Shown here piece after piece: positions 1 to 7,496 of a DNA stretch of 64,000 nucleotides. This DNA is from Sulfurovum lithotrophicum (GTDB lineage Bacteria; Campylobacterota; Campylobacteria; Campylobacterales; Sulfurovaceae): the NCBI RefSeq assembly GCF_000987835.1, contig NZ_CP011308.1:992001-1056000 (forward strand), given 5' to 3'. Each line of letters begins with the position of its first letter. Positions within the stretch are counted from its first letter, which is position 1. A program made the position numbers and the translations under genes. The notes beneath the pieces were generated by a model that was not told where the DNA came from, ran no database searches, and worked only from the letters and a program-made list of their open reading frames with translations.

Positions 1-1
1 A

Positions 2-1978
2 CATCTTGGAAAAGACAATCTTTTTGAGAAAACACAAAATGCCATCAATAATCATGCAGTCAAATCTTTAGCATCGTGGGCATTGCAAAATATCGCTGAT
101 CTTAGTTGGAGATATGGATCATTTGATGAAATTATTATAGAGAGTGCTAGAGATGTTTTGCCACAGGTCATCAAAGATGCTATTGAAAAGTCTATGAAAG
201 AAAGGGGGAAAGAAATAGACAAGATTATAGAGAGCTATAAAAAAGAGTTTCCGTCTATGGATCGTAAGATGGCAAGAAAGATTAAGCTGCTTGAATCTCA
301 AAAATTCATTGATATTTATAGTGGTGAAGTGATCAATATAAGTGATCTTTTTAATGGCAGAGCAGATATAGAGCATGTCGTTCCACGCTCATTAGGTGGA
401 CTCAGTACCGATTACAACCTGATTATTGCCAATAGTGATACCAATATGCAAAAATCCAATCGCTTGCCTATGGATTGGCTGAGTGGGGATATTGAATATG
501 TCAAGAGGGTCGAAATGCTGTTTAATGGACATAAAATAAATTGGAAGAAACGCAAGAACCTATTGGCAACTTCACTGGATGAGATATATGTGGAGGTACA
601 GGATACCAAAGCACTCAGGGCAACAAGCTACCTTGAATCATTAGTAAGTGAAGTGCTGAAAATGTATTATCCATTTCCAAATAAAGAACACAGAAAAAAT
701 GGTGTAGCTGTACGAAATGTACCGGGTAAGACAACTTCTAAAACACGTTCCTGGCTCGGTATCAAATCCAAAAGTCGTGATACCAACTTCCATCATGCCG
801 AAGACGCACTTATCTTGGCAACACTGAATAGAGGCTGGCAAAATAGACTGCACCGTATGCTCAAAGAGAATTACGGAAAAAGTGAAGAGGAACTTCAATT
901 ACTTTGGCAAAAATATACACCGCATATAGAAGGGGTGGCAATAGCCGGCTACATAAAAGAAGCCTATGAGCGTTTTATGTCAAAAGGGGAAGAGAGCTTA
1001 TGGTATCGTGATATGTTTGGTAGTATCCGAAGTGTATCATACTGGGTCAGCAAAAAGCCACTTAGTGCTTCTTCACATAAAGATACTGTTTACTCCTCCA
1101 GGCATCGTAATCCAAATAATCCTGATAAGGTGGTGCCGACAGTTCGAAAATCAATTTTAGGTGCGTTTAATGGACTTGATATACTTAAAAACAGACATAA
1201 GTGGAATAAAGAAGAGTTTTTAAAAGTTTATGACAAAGAGATACGCCAAAAGCTTTGGCTCTATCGTTTAGATAACACCAACGATCCTGTTTATCGTGCC
1301 ATAGAAGAAAGAGCTAATACCATAGGGAATCTCATAGAAATTTATATTTATAAAGATCCTCAGCATGATAAAGCGGTGGATGAGGTGTATCAGGAAGTAA
1401 TTCGCTCATTACTTCAAAAGCCGATTACGGCAGCAGGTAAACCTGTGTATAAAACTGTATTTGTGGATGATACTTTCCTTCCGATAGAAATAGAGAGAGG
1501 TGAGAGTAATAAGGTTTTGGTGAGAACTGATGATAACTTTTTGGCTGTAATGTTTGAAAAAGGAGAAAAAGAGAAACTCAATATCAGTAAAGTTGATGTC
1601 AATTCATTGCATCGGTTAAAAAAGGAAAATGCAATGATCGTTTATCTGAACGAAGTGATCTATCTATTTAACAAAAAGAAGATCATTCATTATGGAGCAT
1701 TGAGAAGCTTTAAGATTTTAAGTAGCGGAGCTAGGTATATTTCATTATTTAATCCTCGTTTTCCTGCAAATCCTTCATCACAGCCAAAAAAATTTACAGA
1801 TGGAAAAAGTATTAAAAGTATAAGTATTGGAAGTACAACGGGGGTAATAAAAGTTCATTTGGATTTAAACGGAAAAATGAAAAGTTATCAAAAGTTTGGT
1901 TTCATTCCTAAGGAACTTGAAGCGCAATTTCTCAAAGAGTCTGGTTATGGCATCGTGGAAGACGATACGAATCACTAA
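2..1978 (+). CDS. cas9: Cas9 endonuclease, type II-C (5' end outside window)
   Basis: RNA-guided DNA nuclease of the adjoining CRISPR locus. The frame is open from base 2, so the N-terminal RuvC-I and most of the recognition lobe are missing; about 658 residues remain. Visible landmarks in order: the RuvC-II segment IIIESAR (Glu at nt 140), the HNH nickase core with EHVVPRS (His near nt 374) followed by an Asn-rich NSDTNMQKSN stretch, and RuvC-III HHAEDALILA (nt 791-820). The rest, to about nt 1978, would be the wedge and PAM-interacting region. All nuclease residues that can be seen are intact. The end overlaps cas1 by 32 nt. Type II-C is inferred from cas1-cas2 as the only adaptation genes downstream and from the repeat type. 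The full length and the start cannot be judged here. Confidence 0.95.
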   Translation, partial: HLGKDNLFEKTQNAINNHAVKSLASWALQNIADLSWRYGSFDEIIIESARDVLPQVIKDAIEKSMKERGKEIDKIIESYKKEFPSMDRKMARKIKLLESQKFIDIYSGEVINISDLFNGRADIEHVVPRSLGGLSTDYNLIIANSDTNMQKSNRLPMDWLSGDIEYVKRVEMLFNGHKINWKKRKNLLATSLDEIYVEVQDTKALRATSYLESLVSEVLKMYYPFPNKEHRKNGVAVRNVPGKTTSKTRSWLGIKSKSRDTNFHHAEDALILATLNRGWQNRLHRMLKENYGKSEEELQLLWQKYTPHIEGVAIAGYIKEAYERFMSKGEESLWYRDMFGSIRSVSYWVSKKPLSASSHKDTVYSSRHRNPNNPDKVVPTVRKSILGAFNGLDILKNRHKWNKEEFLKVYDKEIRQKLWLYRLDNTNDPVYRAIEERANTIGNLIEIYIYKDPQHDKAVDEVYQEVIRSLLQKPITAAGKPVYKTVFVDDTFLPIEIERGESNKVLVRTDDNFLAVMFEKGEKEKLNISKVDVNSLHRLKKENAMIVYLNEVIYLFNKKKIIHYGALRSFKILSSGARYISLFNPRFPANPSSQPKKFTDGKSIKSISIGSTTGVIKVHLDLNGKMKSYQKFGFIPKELEAQFLKESGYGIVEDDTNH

Positions 1979-2864
1979 GCCGTGCAGGCTTAGAATCGAT
2001 AACGGGAATCTATTGGTTGAGGATGATGAATTAAGATTTAAACTTTCATTGGAGGATACAGACAGTATTGTTTTTGAGGGAGACAGGTTTATGATCAGTG
2101 CCAAAGTACTTTCGGCATTGAGTCACTATAAGATTGCTACACTGTTTTGTGATGAATACTATTTGCCTTCCGCCATTCTGCATCCCTATCACCAAAGCTC
2201 TCTTGCTACAAAAACACTTAAAGCACAGCTTGCAGTGACACCATCTTATGCTGACAAATTATGGCAGAGGATCATCATTGCCAAGATAGGACAGCAAAGA
2301 GAGGTACTTGAAATCCTCGGAAAAGAGGCCGAAAAACTGAAACTTTACATTACACAGGTACGTGAAGCAGACAAATACGGAGCAGAAGCAAAAAGTGCCA
2401 AATACTACTGGAACAGGCTTTTTGATCAGTTGGTAAGAGAGCCTGACTCATTTGATATACGAAATCAGGCACTTAACTATGCTTATGCACTGGTACGCAG
2501 CCTGCTTACACGTGATCTGAGTGCAGCAGGGTTTTTACCTGCACTTGGTATCTGGCATGACAACAAATACAACGCTTTTAATCTCAGCGATGATTTGATA
2601 GAGCCATTCCGTCCAATACTTGATATCGGTGTTTACCGTATACTTGAATTTCATCCTGATGAAGAGGTGCTTACTCCACAAATGAAAAAAGAACTTATCA
2701 ATCTACTTGATATTGTATATATAGAATATGAAAAAGGTAGTTCGAGTCTGCGAAATGTCTCCAGGCTTTATGTACAGTTTTTCAAACGATCTGTAGAGCA
2801 GGGTGATGCTGAGTTGTTGAGTTTCCCGGTTTTTGATATAAAGAAATTAGATGAGTGCCTTTAG
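1947..2864 (+). CDS. cas1: CRISPR-associated endonuclease Cas1 (type II)
   Basis: Integrase subunit of the spacer-acquisition complex. I take the ATG at 1947 (MASWKTIRIT), which gives 305 aa, the usual size for type II Cas1, and matches the family N-terminus; upstream starts in the same frame would lie deeper inside cas9. The metal-binding triad is visible: Glu147 (GAEAKSAKYYW), His204 (GIWHDNKYN) and Glu219 (DLIEPFRP). The gene begins inside the last codons of cas9 (32-nt overlap) and its end overlaps cas2 by 14 nt, so the three genes are surely one transcript with coupled translation. Nothing suggests inactivation. Confidence 0.96.
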   Translation: MASWKTIRITKPCRLRIDNGNLLVEDDELRFKLSLEDTDSIVFEGDRFMISAKVLSALSHYKIATLFCDEYYLPSAILHPYHQSSLATKTLKAQLAVTPSYADKLWQRIIIAKIGQQREVLEILGKEAEKLKLYITQVREADKYGAEAKSAKYYWNRLFDQLVREPDSFDIRNQALNYAYALVRSLLTRDLSAAGFLPALGIWHDNKYNAFNLSDDLIEPFRPILDIGVYRILEFHPDEEVLTPQMKKELINLLDIVYIEYEKGSSSLRNVSRLYVQFFKRSVEQGDAELLSFPVFDIKKLDECL

Positions 2865-3183
2865 GATCATGTGGCTTATAGTAATGTTTGATCTGCCAAC
2901 ACAGACCAAAAAAGATCGTAAGCGTTATCGATGGTTCTCCAAGCATCTTGATACAGAGAGTTATATACGTTTACAGTATTCCATTTATGCCAAAGTATTC
3001 AACAGTATAGAGTCTGCCAATTATGGAAAAAAACGATTACGTAATTTTCTTAATACCAATGTCAAAAAAGGTAATGTCAGGATATTGATGTTTACCGATG
3101 CACAGTTTGGGAAAATGGAGATAATTATAGGAGAACAGTCATCTCAAGAAGAGATAGTACAGCCAACACTTTTTGATTTTTGA
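2851..3183 (+). CDS. cas2: CRISPR-associated protein Cas2
   Basis: Small structural partner of Cas1 in the adaptation complex. 110 aa with ATG start. The N-terminal strand IMWLIVMFDLP carries the conserved Asp that follows the hydrophobic strand, and the order of beta-alpha-beta elements fits the ferredoxin-like Cas2 fold. It overlaps the end of cas1 by 14 nt. It is the last cas gene before the tracrRNA and the array; the absence of csn2 or cas4 after it supports type II-C. Confidence 0.94.
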   Translation: MSAFRIMWLIVMFDLPTQTKKDRKRYRWFSKHLDTESYIRLQYSIYAKVFNSIESANYGKKRLRNFLNTNVKKGNVRILMFTDAQFGKMEIIIGEQSSQEEIVQPTLFDF

Positions 3184-3202
3184 TAAAACTTCAGAATTAT
3201 TA

Positions 3203-3234
3203 TAAAAAGAGGAAGTCTATCCGAAGATAAACTT
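3203..3234 (-). terminator. Intrinsic terminator of tracrRNA
   Basis: On the minus strand AAGTTTATC, TTCG and GATAGACTT form a 9-bp stem (one G-U pair) with a UUCG loop, followed by CCTCTTTTT. It would also function as the 3' hairpin of the tracrRNA bound by Cas9. Confidence 0.85.
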
Positions 3235-3300
3235 TATAATGGTTGCTATAACAGCAACTTGATTTTAAGACCCCTCTTAAACCGCCACCTGTTATAACAA
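3203..3300 (-). ncRNA. tracrRNA for the type II-C Cas9
   Basis: Trans-activating RNA read on the minus strand, antisense in direction to the array. Its first part (complement of 3262-3298) is an anti-repeat. It matches the CRISPR repeat except for a central one-versus-two base bulge, a G-U wobble at repeat base 1 and the last base. Next comes a nexus-like hairpin (3242-3258, stem GTTGCT/AGCAAC, loop 5 nt). A terminator hairpin (3213-3234) follows, with a UUCG tetraloop, a 9-bp stem and then CCTCTTTTT. The anti-repeat ends UUAAAAU, as in the S. pyogenes and C. jejuni tracrRNAs I know. Ends are inferred from the -10 position and the T-run; length is about 98 nt. Confidence 0.9.
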
Positions 3301-3305
3301 CCTTC

Positions 3306-3334
3306 ATTTTATCAAAAATTTCATAAAAAGACAA
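3306..3334 (-). promoter_or_regulatory. Sigma-70 promoter of tracrRNA
   Basis: On the minus strand a -35 TTGTCT (3329-3334) and a -10 TAAAAT (3306-3311) are spaced by 17 bp, with an extended TGA before the -10. The start would fall near 3299-3300, exactly at the 5' edge of the anti-repeat. The AT-rich stretch 3301-3385 therefore serves both this promoter and, probably, the leader of the array. Confidence 0.75.
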
Positions 3335-3385
3335 TAGATTTAAGAAAAATAGATAATTTTTTAGAAACTTAGAAAATTTTTAATA

Positions 3386-4939
3386 GTTTTAAGACCCCTC
3401 CAAACCGCCACCTGTTATAATAGATGTGCCCGCCCCTATGTCGTTGGTTGAGTTTTAAGACCCCTCCAAACCGCCACCTGTTATAATGATTTTAAGGTGA
3501 TATCTCTTGCCGGCTATGTTTTAAGACCCCTCCAAACCGCCACCTGTTATAATGTGACATGCTCCAAGGCGGTTATCCTGCCAGTTTTAAGACCCCTCCA
3601 AACCGCCACCTGTTATAATAAAGAAAATTATCGACAACATGACATCTGAGTTTTAAGACCCCTCCAAACCGCCACCTGTTATAATATACCCCATCTGGGG
3701 CAGTTGCTGTAGGTTGTTTTAAGACCCCTCCAAACCGCCACCTGTTATAATAGAAACAAAGTCGATCAGTACGAAAAAGAGGTTTTAAGACCCCTCCAAA
3801 CCGCCACCTGTTATAATCAAAGACAACGGATGGATAGACCTTATATCGTTTTAAGACCCCTCCAAACCGCCACCTGTTATAATTCATTTTGACACTACTT
3901 TCTGGCGGGTTGTGTTTTAAGACCCCTCCAAACCGCCACCTGTTATAATAGTAAACGATGGAATAGTCACCCGCGCAGGGTTTTAAGACCCCTCCAAACC
4001 GCCACCTGTTATAATTTGGAGATAGAGGAGCATAACAAAAACAGGGTTTTAAGACCCCTCCAAACCGCCACCTGTTATAATCTATAATCACGACTAGCCC
4101 GCGCCCAAATCGTTTTAAGACCCCTCCAAACCGCCACCTGTTATAATCGTAGAATACCGCGTTAGGTACTTCCAGTTGTTTTAAGACCCCTCCAAACCGC
4201 CACCTGTTATAATGATATCCGGTGTTGCCGTACCGTCAAGATTGTTTTAAGACCCCTCCAAACCGCCACCTGTTATAATTCACGCGGTGGGTATCGCGTT
4301 CGCTATGCTGTTTTAAGACCCCTCCAAACCGCCACCTGTTATAATAGATGTTAGCGGGGACAGCGCAGAAACCGTGTTTTAAGACCCCTCCAAACCGCCA
4401 CCTGTTATAATTCACGCGGTGGGTATCGCGTTCGCTATGCTGTTTTAAGACCCCTCCAAACCGCCACCTGTTATAATGATCGTTAATGAGGTTCCCGAAG
4501 CGGTCCTGTTTTAAGACCCCTCCAAACCGCCACCTGTTATAATCATGTTTTCATAAACGCGGTCCACCATTTCGTTTTAAGACCCCTCCAAACCGCCACC
4601 TGTTATAATACTTTAATTATTAAGGAGATATAGAATGGCGTTTTAAGACCCCTCCAAACCGCCACCTGTTATAATCGGTGATGGGATAATGTCAAAAATA
4701 ATCATGTTTTAAGACCCCTCCAAACCGCCACCTGTTATAATGGCACTACTGAATTTGGCAATGACTACTACGTTTTAAGACCCCTCCAAACCGCCACCTG
4801 TTATAATGAAAAAGAGATTGATATACTGTATAATATGGTTTTAAGACCCCTCCAAACCGCCACCTGTTATAATAAAGAAAATAATCGACAACATGACATC
4901 AGAGTTTTAAGACCCCTCCAAACCGCCACCTGTTATAAT
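3386..4939 (+). CRISPR. Type II-C CRISPR array, 24 repeats and 23 spacers
   Basis: The repeat is 36 bp, beginning GTTTTAAGACCCCTCC and ending GCCACCTGTTATAAT. The first copy is at 3386 and the last at 4904, with a strict 66-bp period, so every spacer is 30 bp. All 24 copies look identical to me, so no decayed end marks the leader-distal side; the AT-rich flank before 3386 is the better leader candidate. Spacers 14 (4280-4309) and 16 (4412-4441) are identical. Spacers 4 (3620-3649) and 23 (4874-4903) differ at only two bases. Spacer 19 (4610-4639) contains a ribosome-binding site plus ATG. The repeat's last nine bases, TGTTATAAT, are a perfect extended -10, so each spacer may be transcribed from the repeat before it. 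Confidence 0.98.
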
Positions 4940-5116
4940 AAAGATCATCTGTAAAGTCTGAGGCATAAGAGGCATAAGGGTCAGGTGACAATAACAACTA
5001 TTCAACAAGGTTCAACATTATTATAACCATTTCGGTGAATGTTTGATGGTATCCAAATTACGATATATGGTGGGCTGAAGCACCACCCTACAAAAAGGTA
5101 AAATCGTAGGTACCAC
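4940..5116. other. Array-distal flank without a convincing gene
   Basis: No supported ORF. GCATAAGAGGCATAAG is a short tandem motif near 4962. At about 5069-5087 GGTGGGCTGAAGCACCACC forms a short hairpin followed by CTACA, resembling the CACCCTACA hairpins near 27660. Composition is less AT-rich than the flank before the array. Confidence 0.5.
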
Positions 5117-5204
5117 GTGACAATGACCATAGGCAGCTTGAAAGTTCTGCACCGTCCAGTCTGCCGCGTCCATTACGTAAACTGCCGCATAGGCAGCTTG
5201 GAAG
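5117..5204 (+). CRISPR. Orphan type I-F-like two-repeat CRISPR unit (altered repeats)
   Basis: The 28 bp at 5177-5204 read GTAAACTGCCGCATAGGCAG then CTTGGAAG. This matches the known I-F repeat pattern (GTTCACTGCCG..TAGGCAGCTTAGAAA) at about 24 of 28 positions and keeps the CTGCC/GGCAG hairpin. Exactly 60 bp upstream, 5117-5144 shares the 3' half (CATAGGCAGCTTGAAAG) but has lost the 5' stem arm. The 32 bp between (5145-5176) has the standard I-F spacer length. No I-F cas genes or Tn7-like genes are in the window. It could be a relic array end, a mini-array served in trans, or chance; the paired 28/32 geometry argues against chance. Confidence 0.6.
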
Positions 5205-5251
5205 ATAACAGTGGAATGACCCCAAAACCATAGACAATTCTGAGCGACTCC

Positions 5252-5333
5252 GAACCGACACAAGAGTTGTATTTAATTTAAATCCAGTTTTATTGTTAGT
5301 TCGACTTTTTTTCGACACCTTGAACCGACACAA
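5252..5333. repeat. Direct repeat GAACCGACACAA, two copies
   Basis: GAACCGACACAA occurs at 5252-5263 and again at 5322-5333, 70 bp apart, around an AT-rich segment. Function unknown; possibly the remains of a mobile-element junction. Confidence 0.4.
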
Positions 5334-5339
5334 ATCCTT

Positions 5340-7496
5340 TTATAAAGATCCTCTAAGCATTTTCTCCATCTCATCAGCCGGCATTGGCTTGGCATATAAA
5401 TATCCCTGAATGTTGATACATCCATTGCTCACCAAAAATGATTTTTGTTCCTCTGTCTCAACCCCTTCGGCAATAACACGCAGGTTTAAACTTTCTGCAA
5501 GAGCAATTACTGCTTTGGTTATGGCTTTATCTTCCTCATTGTCAGAGAGATCTTTTACAAAAGATTGATCAATTTTAAGTGTATCGATGGGGAAACGTTT
5601 GAGATAAGACAGGGAGGAGTACCCCGTACCAAAATCATCAATAGATAGACTGATGCCCAATTTGTTTATCTTTTGAAGTATCAAAATCATTTGTTCAGGA
5701 TTTTTCATTATTTGACTTTCCGTCACTTCTATTTCAAGCCATTGTGGCTGACATCCCGTCTCTTCCAGCAGCATCTCCAATATTGAAATAAAATCATGTT
5801 TTTGAAGTTGCAGCATGGAAATGTTAATCGCCAATCTTCCCGGGTATAATCCATCAGCGTGCCATTTTACTATCTGTTGCATACCACTTCTCAATATCCA
5901 TTGACCCAAAGGAATGATCAGTCCCGTTTCTTCTGCAACAGGAATGAATGTTGCAGGAGAAATAAAGTTTTTATGTCCATCTTCCCAGCGTATCAAAGTT
6001 TCTATCCCCATGATCCTGTTATCTTTCCCATTAATTTGCGGCTGAAAATAAAGCATGAAGTTTTCATCTTTTATGGATTGGCGTAACTTTGATTCCAATG
6101 CTATACGTTCAAACACTTTTTGTGTCATATCTTCCGTATAGAATTTATAGGTATTACGTCCATCCTCTTTCGCTCTATACATTGCTGCATCAGCATTTTT
6201 CAAAAGATCATCAGCCGTCTCGGCATCCTCAGGATAGATGCTGATACCGATACTTAATGTCACGTAGATACTATGTCCACCAATCATAATGGGATCATGC
6301 ATACTCTGCATTATTTTTTGTACGATATTCACAACAACAATTGGATCGCTTATATCATTAAAGATCATGATGAACTCGTCACCGCCAAAACGGCCTATGG
6401 TATCTGTTTCACGTATCTGACCCTCTATCCTCTGTGCAACTTCTTTGATGGCTTCATCTCCAAATACATGTCCAAGTGAATCATTGATCTCTTTAAATCT
6501 GTCCATATCGATGAACAGGACAGCAACTTTCTGTTTATTACGATGGGCTTTGTGGATATATTGATTCAGTCTGTCCAAAAAGAGTAAACGGTTGGGAAGT
6601 CCGGTCAAAGTATCATGATAAGCTTGATGTTCCAAGGCATCACGCTGCAGTTTCAGATTCTTTTCATTCTCTTTTTTATGTGTTATATCCATATAAGCAC
6701 CTAAAATACCAAAGGTTTTTCCGTTTTTATCGATCAAGGGTACTTTGAATTTGGAAACCCATTTATGTTTTCCCTCTTTATCGGTAAGAGGTTCTTCAAT
6801 ATTTAATTCCGCAATACCTGTATCTATGATATCTTTATCCATTTTACGATACAGGTCAGCCTCATTTTTCCACGGCATGTCATAATCATTCTTTCCAATA
6901 AGCTGATCTACATCCTGCAGATTTGCATCCTCGGCAAAAAGCTTGTTAGCACCCAGGTATCGTGATTCAAGATCTTTCCAAAATATCCTAATGGGTACAG
7001 TGTCAATAACAGTTTTCAGTAAAGCACTCTCTTTTTGGATTTCCTGCTCAAGATGCTTCTGCTCCGCATGATCTATACAGGCTTGAATAGCATGGAGAAG
7101 TTTTAGATTTATTTTTTCCAGAGACTTGACTATCAGCTCATCAAGCGGATTAGCTGATTTTGTCAAGATGAGATAACCGAAATTATTCAGTTCGAAAAAA
7201 TAATATTGATTATTAGACTTCTCAAACAGAATAGGAGTATGACTACAGCCATGATAATATTTTTCTTCAAGTTCTTTCACAACACTGACATAATCTTTAT
7301 TCCTGACCAATACTTTTGGCTTAGCATAGAGCAATTCAAACTTGTTGTCCTTCTTCTGGTATATGGATACTGAAGAACAGTTTAGTCGACTCAACACCAT
7401 AGTGGTAACTTCACCGAGCATTTTTTTAAGCTCAAGCGTGTTCCCTATGGACATTGAAATTTCATAAAGTGCCCATAGCAGAGGATTTTTATCCAT
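5340..7496 (-). CDS. GAF-like/PAS/GGDEF/EAL cyclic-di-GMP protein
   Basis: Predicted bifunctional diguanylate cyclase/phosphodiesterase, about 718 aa from the ATG at 7496 (a TTG at 7502 is the alternative). Order: a GAF-like N-terminal region (about 10-150), a PAS domain (about 160-280, WKDLESRYLGANK), GGDEF with an intact GGDEF motif near residue 372 and an RETD inhibitory site five residues before it, then EAL. The EAL signature reads ETLIRW, keeping the metal-binding Glu and the ExLxR pattern, and DDFGTGYSSL is intact. Both catalytic halves could be active. It starts 8 nt inside the end of the FIST gene, so the pair is translationally coupled; the FIST protein probably supplies the input signal. 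No transmembrane segment is evident, so it is cytoplasmic. Confidence 0.93.
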   Translation of the reverse strand: MDKNPLLWALYEISMSIGNTLELKKMLGEVTTMVLSRLNCSSVSIYQKKDNKFELLYAKPKVLVRNKDYVSVVKELEEKYYHGCSHTPILFEKSNNQYYFFELNNFGYLILTKSANPLDELIVKSLEKINLKLLHAIQACIDHAEQKHLEQEIQKESALLKTVIDTVPIRIFWKDLESRYLGANKLFAEDANLQDVDQLIGKNDYDMPWKNEADLYRKMDKDIIDTGIAELNIEEPLTDKEGKHKWVSKFKVPLIDKNGKTFGILGAYMDITHKKENEKNLKLQRDALEHQAYHDTLTGLPNRLLFLDRLNQYIHKAHRNKQKVAVLFIDMDRFKEINDSLGHVFGDEAIKEVAQRIEGQIRETDTIGRFGGDEFIMIFNDISDPIVVVNIVQKIMQSMHDPIMIGGHSIYVTLSIGISIYPEDAETADDLLKNADAAMYRAKEDGRNTYKFYTEDMTQKVFERIALESKLRQSIKDENFMLYFQPQINGKDNRIMGIETLIRWEDGHKNFISPATFIPVAEETGLIIPLGQWILRSGMQQIVKWHADGLYPGRLAINISMLQLQKHDFISILEMLLEETGCQPQWLEIEVTESQIMKNPEQMILILQKINKLGISLSIDDFGTGYSSLSYLKRFPIDTLKIDQSFVKDLSDNEEDKAITKAVIALAESLNLRVIAEGVETEEQKSFLVSNGCINIQGYLYAKPMPADEMEKMLRGSL

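Noticed and set aside
3573-4091. A 172-codon minus-strand frame through the array, with the repeated peptide YNRWRFGGVLK
   Set aside because: It is simply the CRISPR repeat and spacers read through: the 66-bp period is a multiple of three and happens to leave one frame open.
5117-5204. CRISPR-associated Tn7-like transposon
   Set aside because: No tniQ, tnsABC, cas8/5, cas7, cas6 or Tn7 end sequence is visible in the window; only the repeat pair resembles such a system.
5021-5333. Two 80-codon minus-strand frames in the array flank
   Set aside because: They cross the I-F-like repeats and direct repeats, have no ribosome site and no recognisable product.
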